Shown here one piece after another: positions 32,249 to 42,612 of a DNA stretch of 64,000 bases. The stretch is taken from contig NC_090447.1 in NCBI RefSeq assembly GCF_031143425.1, positions 851,843,760-851,907,759 of the forward strand. Reading direction: 5' to 3'. Source of the stretch: Pleurodeles waltl. Lineage: Eukaryota; Chordata; Amphibia; Caudata; Salamandridae. Within the stretch, counting starts at the first letter, position 1. Every line of letters begins with the position of its first letter. The notes beneath the pieces were generated by a model. That model worked only from the letters and a program-made list of their open reading frames with translations, searched no databases and had not been told where the DNA came from. The translations under genes and the position numbers were made by a program.

Positions 32249-32499
32249 GGTACAAGACTTTGCATTTGCGGGACTACTCAGCCAATACCTGATCACACGA
32301 CTAAATTCCAAAAATTGTCATTAGAAACTGATTTTTGAAATTTGAGCTATTTTTCTAAATTTAAAAAAAAGTCCTGCTAGGGCCTTGTGTTAGTCCCTGT
32401 TAGCATTTCTTTTAGAGTTTAAAAGTTTTGTAAAAGTTTGAATTAAGTTCTAGAGATAGTTTTAGATTCTTAAAAAGTATTCCAACTTTTAGAAACTTA

Positions 32500-32567
32500 G
32501 GGCCATATGTACAAACACATTTTCCCATTGACACAGAATGGGAAAAACCCTTTGCTACATCTGGCCC
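32500..32567 (-). mobile_element. 68-bp MITE in the leader, copy 2
   Basis: GGGCCATATGTAC at the left and the complement of CTACATCTGGCCC at the right match the 16221-16288 element inverted, with the same length. Flanks are TTA and ATA. It lies between the primer site and the Gag start, ending four bases before the ATG at 32571. Confidence 0.7.
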
Positions 32568-32570
32568 ATA

Positions 32571-33044
32571 ATGCCTAATGCAGAAGAGATTGTGATGGAA
32601 CTCAACCTCACCCCTTACCTGCATCTTAGGATGTCAGAGTTAAGGTATCTCTGCAAAATCAAAAAGATTAAAACTGGTTCAAACCCTACCAAAGTACAGC
32701 TCCAGAAGCTTTTGGCAGAGTTTGCTAAAAACAACTCCTCTGATGATGGCCTCACAGAGGGGGACCCTAGTGACCTGGAGGATTTCCCACCTCCAGTCCT
32801 AGATAGGGAGCCCAGGGTCTCTCAAACCCTGACTCCAAATGTGATAGTCAGAGATGCTGCTTCTCTCACAGGAGAGTCCAGCAACCCTGGAAGCATTGAG
32901 GGCAGCCTCAATGAAGATGACCTCCTGTTAGCCAGGATGGCCAAAAGATTGGCTTTAGAGAGACAGCTCCGAGCCTTAGAAAGGGAAAGACAAGAGATGG
33001 GCCTAGGTCCCATCAATATTGGCAGCAACTTAAATAGGGTCTGA
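32571..33044 (+). CDS. gag: N-terminal part of a Gag-like protein
   Basis: The ATG at 32571 (MPNAEEIV) is preferred over 32538, since the latter lies in the inserted MITE. The product is 157 residues: a SAP-like helical start (LHLRMSELRYLCKIKKI ... TKVQLQKLLAEFAK), an acidic linker, and a basic/acidic heptad stretch (ARMAKRLALERQLRALERE) likely to form a coiled coil. It ends at TGA 33042-33044. The next ORF is in the same frame; only this one stop and four codons separate them. In related Gag proteins this part is fused directly to the SCAN-like domain, so the TGA is either a mutation or a stop that is read through. Confidence 0.75.
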   Translation: MPNAEEIVMELNLTPYLHLRMSELRYLCKIKKIKTGSNPTKVQLQKLLAEFAKNNSSDDGLTEGDPSDLEDFPPPVLDREPRVSQTLTPNVIVRDAASLTGESSNPGSIEGSLNEDDLLLARMAKRLALERQLRALERERQEMGLGPINIGSNLNRV

Positions 33045-33056
33045 GAAACTACTGAC

Positions 33057-34967
33057 ATGCTAAAAATCCCAAAAGGGATTGTAACTAAATATGAAGATGG
33101 TGATGACATCACCAAATGGGTCACAGCTTTTGAGAGGGCTTGTGCAACCAGAAAAGTAAACAGATCTCACTGGGGTGCTCTCCTTTGGGAAATGTTCACT
33201 GGAAAGTGTAGGGATAGACTCCTCACACTCTCTGGAAAAGATGCAGAATCCTATGACCTCATGAAGGCTACCCTGATTGAGGGCTTTGGATTCTCCACTG
33301 AGGAGTATAGAATTAGGTTCAGGGGGGCTCAAAAATCCTCGAGCCAGACCTGGGTTGATTTTGTAGACTACTCAGTGAAAACACTGGATGGTTGGGTAAC
33401 TGGAAATGAAGCGCATGACTATGTTGGGCTTTATAATTTGTTTATGAAAGAACACATTTTAAGTAACTGCTTCAATGAAAAGTTGCATCAGTATCTGGTA
33501 GACCTAGGTCCAATTTCTCCCCAAGAATTGGGAAAGAAGGCAGACCACTGGGTCAAGACTAGGGTAACCACTGGGGGTGACCTAAAGAAAGGGGTTACAA
33601 AGCTTCCCCAGGAGAAAGTGGGTGGCACTAGAAATAAAGAAAAAGAGTCCTCTGTAGGCCCCCAAAAACCAGACCAGGTGGGTGGGCCCCAAGACACAAC
33701 CCAAAACAAAGGTGGGTACCAGGGTAAGAACTGGGATGCCACTAAGGCATGTTGCCAAAACTGTAGACAGACAGGGCACCACACCAAGAACACTTCTTGT
33801 CCCCAAAACAAACCCCCTAGCAAAATCCCAGGGGTGACCAGTGTAGACATTGGGGATGACTCCTCAGATGAGGAGGTCTTCATAGCCTTCAACTGGAAAA
33901 AGGGCCCAACAGGTGAGTTGGAGATTCCAGAGGGAAGTAGACACTTCCACCACCTACTGGTGAATGGAATTCCAGCCACTGCCCTGAGAGACACTTGTGC
34001 CAGTCACACTATTGTGCATGACAGGCTGGTGTTCTCCAACCAGTACATCCCAGGTGAGACTGCCAGAGTAAGAGTTAGCCCAAACAGGGTCACTGATAGG
34101 CCTGTTGCTTTTGTGCCCATAGAAGTGGGTGGGACTTTTAGCTGGAGAAGGGTGGTAGTCAGTACAGACCTCCCCCTTGATTGTCTCCTTGGAAATAACT
34201 ACCCAGAGGTTAGTCAGAGCCCAAGAGAGAAACTCTTCCTGTGCCAGTCCTCTCCCAAGGATTCTGGAGGTGCTACCTCTGGAGTAACTGCAAGTAGGCC
34301 CCAGAAGAAAAAGAAAAGAAAACAGTGTAGGAAGGGTGGACAACCTTTAGCCAAGGTTCCAGCAAGCCAAGGAGATTCTGCTCCAGTAGGGGAGAACTCC
34401 AAAAGTGGCCCTGGTAAAGTCCAACCTGACCCACAAGAAGTCCTGGCTAGTCAGGCAACTGTTAAACCTGAGTGGGTGGCTCCTCAGTTAACAGAAGATA
34501 GAGTGGAAGAAGGGTGTTTACTACAAGATGTAGTAACCCCCCACTCTTACAGCGCTGACAGGCACCCTGAACCCAAAGAAGCCTGTAATTTAGCTCCTTC
34601 CCTTGCAGGTGAAGAGCTAAAGGTGTGGTTCTGGGCACTGACTGCTGTCTTTGGCCTCTGCTGGGTGTTAGCCTTTATGGCTGCACTATCTTTGGCATGG
34701 TGGTCTGACCCCATGCCAAATAGCAAGGTAGGCCCCCTGACTCTGTTGGTCATGGTGGGGTTACTCCAGCTCTGGGTAACCTCTTTGGGTAAGCTAGGGG
34801 TGACCCTGGCTAAGATAAGATTAGCAGAGGTGGATACCTCTAACCCCAAAATAGAGAGAATGGGTGGAGACATTAAAGACACAGAAAAGAGGCAATTCAG
34901 ACTAGGTTCTATCACTGGGGAAGTGGGTCAGTTCCCCAGAGGGAATGACCTGAACAGAAGGGTGTAA
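33057..34967 (+). CDS. gag: SCAN-like Gag, CCHC knuckle, protease-like domain and two membrane segments
   Basis: The ORF has 636 residues. Residues 15-170 are the SCAN-like capsid domain (DDITKWVTAFERAC, RSHWGALLWEMFTGK, YRIRFRGAQKSSSQTWVDF, KADHWVKTRV). A zinc knuckle starts at Cys233 (CX2CX4H) but its last Cys is at 248 (X6 instead of X4). An aspartic-protease fold follows: ATALRDTCASHTIV has Asp312-Thr-Cys, where the family has Asp-Thr/Ser-Gly, and the second half has DCLLGNNYPE. A Lys/Gln/Pro-rich linker leads to hydrophobic segments at about 523-549 and 561-576, then a charged tail. Where pol would be expected there is only this short membrane-like part. The protease is probably inactive because of the Gly to Cys change (inference). 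No frameshift interrupts the 1.9 kb. Confidence 0.78.
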   Translation: MLKIPKGIVTKYEDGDDITKWVTAFERACATRKVNRSHWGALLWEMFTGKCRDRLLTLSGKDAESYDLMKATLIEGFGFSTEEYRIRFRGAQKSSSQTWVDFVDYSVKTLDGWVTGNEAHDYVGLYNLFMKEHILSNCFNEKLHQYLVDLGPISPQELGKKADHWVKTRVTTGGDLKKGVTKLPQEKVGGTRNKEKESSVGPQKPDQVGGPQDTTQNKGGYQGKNWDATKACCQNCRQTGHHTKNTSCPQNKPPSKIPGVTSVDIGDDSSDEEVFIAFNWKKGPTGELEIPEGSRHFHHLLVNGIPATALRDTCASHTIVHDRLVFSNQYIPGETARVRVSPNRVTDRPVAFVPIEVGGTFSWRRVVVSTDLPLDCLLGNNYPEVSQSPREKLFLCQSSPKDSGGATSGVTASRPQKKKKRKQCRKGGQPLAKVPASQGDSAPVGENSKSGPGKVQPDPQEVLASQATVKPEWVAPQLTEDRVEEGCLLQDVVTPHSYSADRHPEPKEACNLAPSLAGEELKVWFWALTAVFGLCWVLAFMAALSLAWWSDPMPNSKVGPLTLLVMVGLLQLWVTSLGKLGVTLAKIRLAEVDTSNPKIERMGGDIKDTEKRQFRLGSITGEVGQFPRGNDLNRRV

Positions 34968-35072
34968 GGCAGAGTGGGCCCTGCAAAAAACCAGCCTATT
35001 TACTCTACTCTTCCTCGCCTGACAGACTAGGAAGACTCTCCCAGCTTTGGCTGAGTCTCCTGCCTGTGGGCT

Positions 35073-35082
35073 GGGGGGGGGG
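35073..35082 (+). promoter_or_regulatory. Polypurine tract (G10)
   Basis: A run of ten G lies four bases before the 3' LTR start. It is the likely plus-strand primer. Confidence 0.6.
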
Positions 35083-35086
35083 CACT

Positions 35087-37755
35087 TGTATAAGGAAATG
35101 GCTCCCTGTTGCATTTACCCCCCACTTTTTGCCTGATACTGATGCTGACTTGACTGAGAAGTGTGCTGGAACCCTGCTAAGCAGGCCCCAGCACCAGTGT
35201 TCTTTTACCTAAAATGCACCATTGTTCCCACAATTGGCAACCCGTGGCACACAGATAAGACCCTTGTAAAAGGTTCCAGTGGTACCAAGGGCCCTGTGAC
35301 CAGGGAAGGTCTCTAAGGGCTGCAGCATGTGTTGTGCCACACTTAGGGACCCCTCGCCTAACACATGCACACTGCCACTGCAGATTGTGTGTCTTGGTGG
35401 AGAGAAAAAGACAAAGTCGACATGGCATCCCCCTCAGGATGCCATGCCCACAAAATACTGCCTGTGGCATAGGTAAGTCACCCCTCTAGCAGGCCTTACA
35501 GCCCTAAGGCAGGGTGCACTATACCACAGGTGAGGGCATAGCTGCATGAGCAATATGCCCCTACAGTGTCTAAGTCTATTCTTAGACATTGTAAGTACAG
35601 TGTGGCCATATTAAGTATATGGTCTGGGAGTTTGTCAAAAACGAACTCCACAGCTCCATAATGGCTACACTGAATACTGGGAAGTTTGGTATCAAACTTC
35701 TCAGAATAATAAACCCACACTGATGCCAGTGTTGGATTTATTAAAAAATGCACACAGAGGGCATCTTAGAGATGACCCCTGTATTTTACCCAATTGTTCA
35801 GTGCAGGACTGACTGGTCTGTGCCAGCCTGCTGCTGAGAGATGAGTTTCTGACCCCATGTGATGAGGGCCTTTGTGCTCTCTGGGGACAGAAACAAAAGC
35901 CTGCTCTGGGTGGAGATGCTTCACACCTCCCCCCTGCAGGAACTGTAACACCTAGCAGTGAGCCTCAAAGGCTCAGGCTTCGTGTTACAATGCCCCAGGG
36001 CACTCCAGCTAGTGGAGATGCCCGCACCCTGGACACAGCCCCCACTTTTGGCAGCAAGTCCAGGGGAGATAATGAGAAAAACAAGGAGGAGTCACCCCCC
36101 AGTCAGGACAGCCCCTAAGGTGTCCTGAGCTGAGGTGACTCTTACTTTTAGAAATCCTCCATCTTGTAGAAGGAGGATTCCCCCAATAGGAATAGGGATG
36201 TGCCCCCCTCCTCTCAGGGAGGAGGCACAAAAAGGGTGTAGCCACCCTCAAGTACAGTAGCCATTGGCTACTGCCCTCCCAGACCTAAACACACCCCTAA
36301 ATTCAGTATTTAGGGGCACCCCAGAACCTAGGAAACTAGATTCCTGCAACCTAAGACGAAGAAGGACTGCTGAGCTGAAAAACCTGCAGAGAAGACGGAG
36401 ACACCAATTGCTTTGGCCCCAGCTCTACTGGCCTGTCTCCCCACTTCAAAAGAACTGCTCCAGCAACGCGTTCCACAGGGTCCAGCGACCTCTGAAGCCT
36501 CAGAGGACTACCCTGCATCTAAAAGGACCAAGAACTCCTGAGGACAGCGGCTCTGCTCCAAGAAAGAAGTATCTTTGCAACAAAGAAGCAACTTTGAAAG
36601 AACACACGTTTCCCACCGGAAGCGTGAGACCTTGCACTCTGCACCCGACGCCCCCGGCTCGACTTGTGGAGAACCAACGCTACAGGGAGGACTCCCCGGC
36701 GACTGCGAGCCCGTGAGTAGCCAGAGTTGACCCCACCTGAGCCCCCACAGCGACGCCTACAGAGGGAATCCAGATGCTCCCCCTGACCGCGACTGCCTGC
36801 TTCAAAGAACCCGACTACCTGGTAAGGACACTGCACCCGCAGCCCCCAGGACCTGAAGAATCTGACCTCCAGTGCAGGAGCGACCCCCAGGTGGCCCTCT
36901 CCCTTGCCCAGGTGGTGGCTACCCTGATGCCTGCCTGCATCGCTGAAGAGACCCCTAGGTCTCCCATTGAACTACATTACAAACCTGACGCCTGTTTGCG
37001 CACTGCACCCGGCCGCCCCCGTGCCACTGAGGGTGTACTTTTTGTGCTGACTCGTGTCCTCCCCGATGCCCTACAAAACCCCCCTGGTCTGCCCTCCGAA
37101 GACACGGGTACTTACCTGCTGGCAGACTGGAACCGGGGCACCCCCTTCTCTATTGAAGCCTATGTGTTTTGGGCACCACTTTGACCTCAGTACCTGACCG
37201 GCCCTGAGCTGCTGGTGTGGTAACTTTGGGGTTGCCCTGAACTCCCAACGGTGGGCTACCTTGGACCCAACTTTTAACCCTGTAGGTGGTTTACTTACCT
37301 GCAAAACTAACAATCACTTACCTCCCCCAGGAACTGTTGTAAATTGCAGTGTCCAGTTTTAAAATAGCTTATTGCCATTTGTGTGAAAACTGTATATGCT
37401 ATTTTGCTAATTCAAAGTTCCTAAAGTTCCTAAGTGAAATACCTTTCATTTAAAGTATTGTTTGTAAATCTTGAACCTGTGGTTCTTAAAATAAACTAAG
37501 AAAAGATCATTTTCTATATAAAAACCTATTGCCCTGGAATTGTCTTTGAGGGTGTGTTCCTCATTTATTGCCTGTGTGTGTACAACAAATGCTTAACACT
37601 ACCCTCTGATAAGCCTACTGCTCGACCACACTACCACAAAATAGAGCATTAGAATTATCTCTTTTTGCCACTATCTTACCTCTAAGGGGAACCCTTGGAC
37701 TCTGTGCATGCAATTTCTTACTTTGAAATAGTACATACAGAGCCAACTTCCTACA
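35087..37755 (+). repeat. 3' LTR (2669 bp)
   Basis: It is collinear with 29540-32230 and starts TGTATAAGG, a 2-base difference near the start. Matching signals are ATTGG at 36263-36267, AGTATTTAG at 36305-36313 and AATAAA at 37490-37495. Over the 453-base segment 36264-36716 I counted 15 differences from the 5' LTR (about 3.3 percent). This suggests a fairly recent insertion. Confidence 0.88.
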
Positions 37756-37760
37756 ACATC

Positions 37761-38840
37761 ATAAATAACATTACAGATGAGAAGTGTGACAGTGCTTATT
37801 ACATTACATAGAAATGAAGATATACAGTATCACTGACATCCAACAGATGGCCTCATGCCACACCATAGAAAAGAGAGGATGCAGTTGCACTGACAGCCTA
37901 CATATGTTCTGTCAAACATTTGTCAGCAGATGTTGTTGCAACGATTGCATGCCAACAAATAGCTTTATTAGAACTGGCAGCATAGGCCCTCTTATTTAGC
38001 ATACAGAGATCAGCCAATGCATCACCGCTGCTGCATGGATTGGACCAACCACAAAATAAATGCATCACCACTGCATCCAAAACCTTGGGACCAACGCATC
38101 CCCTCCAGAACTGTACAATGTTTTTCCTGGTGCAAGCTCCTTGCATCTTCAATCAACTGCAGCCTCAACAATGATGCCAAAGCTCCGAATTGCAAATTCA
38201 CTGCTCATTGGAACCAAGTCATTGCCTCGACTGCGAGACACCTCCTTGACAGTGGCCCTTGCATCGCAAGCCCATTGAGAGGATCCTTAATGTCGATGAA
38301 ACAGGACCTAGCACTACAGCCTCACCACGACCCAGAACTGATGCATCGCCTCTACTGTGCGGCATATCCTTGACTTGGATCCACGTAACACTCTGCAAAA
38401 TAGGTTTGTAGCTACTTTGGTTCAGCGGGCCGAACTGGGTCCCTGTAGGCAGCCTGCACTCTATTGCGGTCAGTCTGAATGTTTGACTTTGTCCTGGTGC
38501 GCAGTGATCAGATATCCTCAGTTAGAACTTTACGCTTCTACCACCATTTTACTTTAAAAGTTTAAAATTCAATATCTCCAGTTATACTTATTGTATATTT
38601 TTTGTTTTTTGTCTTAGTTTATTTATAAAATTCAGATCTATATATCTACCCTGGTACGGAATATTTGTTTGTGGTGCTTTCACTGTTTTACTGTTTAAAG
38701 TGTTGTACAAATATTTACCACAGTGTCTCTAATTTAAGCCTAACTGTTCTGTGCCAGGCTACCAGAGAGTGAGCAAAGGTTCATTTAGGGTTTGCCTGTA
38801 CTTCATCCTAACTAGGATTGTGGTTGCTATATTACCGGAG
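37761..38840 (+). repeat. Possible interspersed repeat (38010-38840), unknown class
   Basis: The part from about 38010, with many 'gcatc', 'tgcatcg' words and the 3' portion 'gtgttgtacaaatatttaccacagtgtctctaatttaagcctaactg', resembles a repeat I recall from newt DNA. Ends were not defined. The open frame 38017-38373 has no domain. Confidence 0.35.
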
Positions 38841-40930
38841 CTCATACTGCATTCAACCAAAAACCCCTTTTCTAACAGGAGAGAGTAAAAATAAACCTGC
38901 AGCCTACCAGACTTTATAATGCTGTATTATTAAAAAGTAATTTGCATGAAAGCAAGCCTGCTTATGCATTAAAACCTTGCAGCCTATAATGGCAGCCAAA
39001 TATTTACAGAAGAAAGAGAATGGCTCCTCCTCAATTGTCTGGCCCTATCCATGGATTGTGAAGATGACTGGTTCCAAATGATAGCACTTGGGACTAGGAG
39101 CCAAAGGAGTGAGCACCATGAATGTACTAAGAAGCAAATAGTGAAAACAGCATCAGTGGCTAATACCGCCTGTTTCATTTATTTTAAAAGTTATTATGTA
39201 CACCAGAAAAGATTAAAACCACACACACACACACACACACAAACACACACAGATAGACACATATACACACACACACTGACACATGCGCACATAGAGTCAC
39301 TGAAAGACACAGTGACACATACATATGCACTCCTCATTGCCACAGTATATATTGGAAACAAGGGTACTGGCCAAGGGGCATTATCTTATTCATTGCCCAT
39401 TGGACACTGATAGGGGTTAGGCTCTCTAGGCCTTGTAGCTAGTGTTCCTACTATACCCATGGATGCAGGCGATGCTTTGAGGTCCTGTAGCTGGCTGTGC
39501 AATACAGACTTACGCTTCACCTAATGGATGAGACTCAACCAAGCTGAAACACGTGTTGGGCTGTTCAAAGGAGACACAGGCTGCAATTTAGGCTGATTTA
39601 TCAATTTTGGGAGATGGTGAAGAAAGATTTGCATGTGGACAGTCCCTGACTGTAATGGAACAGTTAACAATAAAACAATAGATTGAAACACACCCAGGGC
39701 AACTTGCAGTTGTAAAAATGTATTAAAGCATTTTCCTGTGTCATGTTTTGCATGTTTCACTGAGTTGTCATAAGTAGCAGAGGAGCGATGAGATGTGGGT
39801 CTCCTTCCACCCTGGGTGGTAGGGACTCCAACTGTACATTACTGAAGTGGTCCGAAAAAAGGTGATCATTTCTTAGGCTATTACTGGTTCATAGGGACGT
39901 TGCATAGCAGTTCAAACTGAACTGTGCCTGTAGGGAGTGAAACAAGACTGCCCTAAAAATTGTTGGATCCTGTCTACAGTGGAACAGTGAATAACAAAAA
40001 ATATAATGAATGATTCCCAGAGTAATTGCTGATGGTAAAGTTTAATTCAAACATTTTCATTAATCACTTTTTATTTTTTCGTTGATTCATCTCAATTTGG
40101 ATCAATATGTTATCCTCTATCCGTGAATCTTGCAGTGCTACAGGGACTCACAAGGCATCTCACTGACAAAAGAGATGTCTGGGGTTACTTTTATTCCTAT
40201 TTACTGGGGACAAGATTGAGCAGCTCAGATTGAACTGTCCTTTTCAGGATAGGCTTAATTCCAACTTGCATATCGTTGGTCCCAACCTGTAATATTAGAA
40301 TGAGGACACAACAATAGAACGGAATCCATCACAACAATTATGAGTGGATGAGATTATAATTTGGCATTTCCATCCCTTGCATTGTATTTGCTAAGAAGGT
40401 TCTTATTGGGCACAGATATGCCACAGAAATGCAAGCTGCACTTCACTGATTTTGCCCAACCCTATGTAAATTATTATATGACATAACATCGACATAAATA
40501 ATATTGAAAAACAATCATATTGTCAAAAAATATTGAGAATGAAAATACAGGTATCCTATACATAAAACACACAAATATTGAACACAATAATATGGTCCTA
40601 TAACTGTCTAAAACACCTAAATATCAAAACCACAAATATAGAAATACAAAATATCAAGATTACAATAAAACATATGAAACATGACCAAAACCATGAACAC
40701 AAAAATATTGTCAACCACATATTGCAAAAAAACATTAGAAATATATATTTATACTTATTTCTTAAAATAACTATGGGTAAATATACATAAACCAAACAAG
40801 CTGAAAGATCAGAAAAATAACTATAATAATAATTTAACATATGCAGTAAAAAAGCAAAACGTCAAGCTACCACACCAACAGTGAAGTAGTTTCAACATAA
40901 AAATAGTTACTTTCCCAATTATAAAATAGT
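38841..40930. other. No gene; CA microsatellite; AT-rich part
   Basis: A CA repeat with variants lies at about 39222-39281. The stretch 40480-40870 is strongly AT-rich with 'caaatat' and 'aatat' words. No coding frame with family resemblance was found. Confidence 0.5.
39222..39281 (+). repeat. CA-dinucleotide microsatellite
   Basis: A run of CA units with 'aaacacacacaga' and 'cacatatac' interruptions, continuing loosely to about 39310. Confidence 0.9.
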
Positions 40931-40999
40931 ATAGAAAGGAAATGCCACAGAAGAATCCAGCACTCCTGCAAACCATCACACTGCCTGACTAAGGAAAAG

Positions 41000-41312
41000 A
41001 CAGCAAAGCCGCTGCAGCCAACATATCGCCAGTGCTGGCAGTATGCTGGGCGCCCTATTAGGATTTTTCCGCTGGATCAGCAGGCGAAAACAGCATTTCC
41101 GCTGGCTGGCCCAGTGGAAAACTCACCACAACATTGACGCCGGCTTCCAATCGAGCCTGCAGCAATGTTGTGGTGTGTCAGGTGCGACAGCATCCGTTGC
41201 ACATTTCACTGCCCGTCCCCAAGGCTCCCTTTCCACCAGCCTTTACATGGCGGGGAGAGTGCCATGCGAAGGCTGGTGGAAAGGGGACTCACTATCCCCA
41301 GGGCAAGAAAAA
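41000..41312 (-). repeat. Decayed copy of the GC-rich multi-hairpin MITE
   Basis: 'tttccgctggctggcccagtgg', 'gccggcttccaatcgagcc', 'gtgcgacagcatccgttgc' and 'cctttccaccagcc...ggctggtggaaagg' correspond in order to palindromes of the element at 22560-22700. The CpG positions are eroded. Ends are lost. Confidence 0.6.
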
Positions 41313-42612
41313 TAATCATCCTTCAAAGAAAACTTACATAACCTCCCCAAGAAAAGAAATGCCAAAAATGTAACTACTGAATGTAAAACACATTGTAAAA
41401 ACAATCATTGATTTTTAGATGCCATATAATATACAAAACACTAACATATAGTTTAATAATTGCGTAATCCATAAATATAATGTCAGAGCTTGCACTTTAT
41501 ATGGAATTACAAGTTAGGAAACTCCTGTTGAGTTACAGGGAAGGACACGTTGGAAATGCACTAAATATTATTCCAAAGAGTGAAATGGCAGAACCACCAC
41601 GAAAGAGGATACAGTACAAACTATAAGGAAACACAATCATCCTCTAAACATCACTGAGATTCAAATTAGAAATGGCCTACTTGACTTAAAGAAATTCAAG
41701 AGTGTGCAGGACCTATACTAAAGGTTCCTGAAGGAGTGACTGACCAGAGACGAACGTGTAGAACAAAAAGAATCACAGGAACACCAAGAGCATCCAGAGC
41801 ATATGCCCATCCAGAAATTCCTCATAATTTTAAAATAACACATACTAACCAAGTTTTCGTACAACATGACAATGAAAAAACAACAAAAGAATTATTGTCT
41901 ATGCAACTAACAATAATCTACTAATCCTAACATTGTGCAACACATGCGTGATGCACGGCAAATTTAGAGTGTGCCCACCACCATTTACACAAATAAAAAC
42001 TATCCGTGGCCAATATCATAGCACAAATATCCCTCTAATAATACACTGCTTTCAAACAAACAAGGTGAAATTCAACCTATATTGAACAAAACAAGAAATA
42101 CATTATTATAATCCCCAAAACAACTATTAATGATTTTAAACTATCCTGAAAGTTTACCCACACACAACAATAAAATGATGCTACTAACACTTCAACCAAA
42201 GTATATGGAGGCACCTACAAATATATATGCTTAGTATGAATATGCCACAAGTGCTGAATATCCAGAAAAACAATTAATGGCATTAGCCTTTGTCCCTGTT
42301 ACAAAAATAACTAAAAACTAGGACATGATAATGGAATCTGAATACTACCAAAGAAAAACTAAAACAAACTCACCTCTAGTCAACTATTTTGAAGACAATT
42401 GGGTTGGTCGCCTGCACCAATCAGAACACAGGCACCAACCTAAATTTCACTCTACAACCCTTGTGGAATATCTACGACAGCACCACATCTCAAGAAGCTA
42501 AAACTAACAATGCACTAGAAGAGTGGCAACATTCCTTACAAGGAACACTTAGAAGAAATCACCCAACACTCTACCAATTTCTAGAACTCTCAAAAAAGAG
42601 CAAATAACTAAA
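41313..42612. other. AT-rich DNA without recognised genes
   Basis: A-rich plus strand with 'aaaacaa' and 'acaaat' words. No domain-bearing frame and no clear repeat unit. Confidence 0.45.

Larger units (their letters stand above)
29540..37755 (+). mobile_element. Complete non-autonomous LTR retrotransposon with gag-protease-membrane ORFs
   Basis: The unit has a 5' LTR (29540-32230), primer site, interior with two in-frame ORF parts, a G-rich polypurine tract and a 3' LTR (35087-37755). Perfect 5-bp target duplications acatc flank it (29535-29539, 37756-37760). The interior is only about 2.86 kb and encodes a SCAN-like Gag, CCHC knuckle, aspartic-protease-like domain and two hydrophobic segments. 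No RT, RNase H or integrase motif occurs in any frame. The LTRs are unusually long (about 2.7 kb). The Gag type is that of Ty3/gypsy elements of vertebrates (Gmr1-like, from recall). It resembles plant TR-GAG/LARD-type elements in logic: it supplies Gag but must use polymerase and integrase in trans. Confidence 0.85.

Noticed and set aside
36774..37184. 136-codon frame in the 3' LTR and 30876-31286 in the 5' LTR
   Set aside because: The two are in different frames of the same LTR sequence, so neither is conserved.
39222..39310. CRISPR-like periodicity
   Set aside because: It is a CA microsatellite with variants; there are no repeat-spacer units.
41043..41315. 90-codon frame with Trp/Arg-rich start
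   Set aside because: It lies in an eroded copy of the GC-rich MITE.
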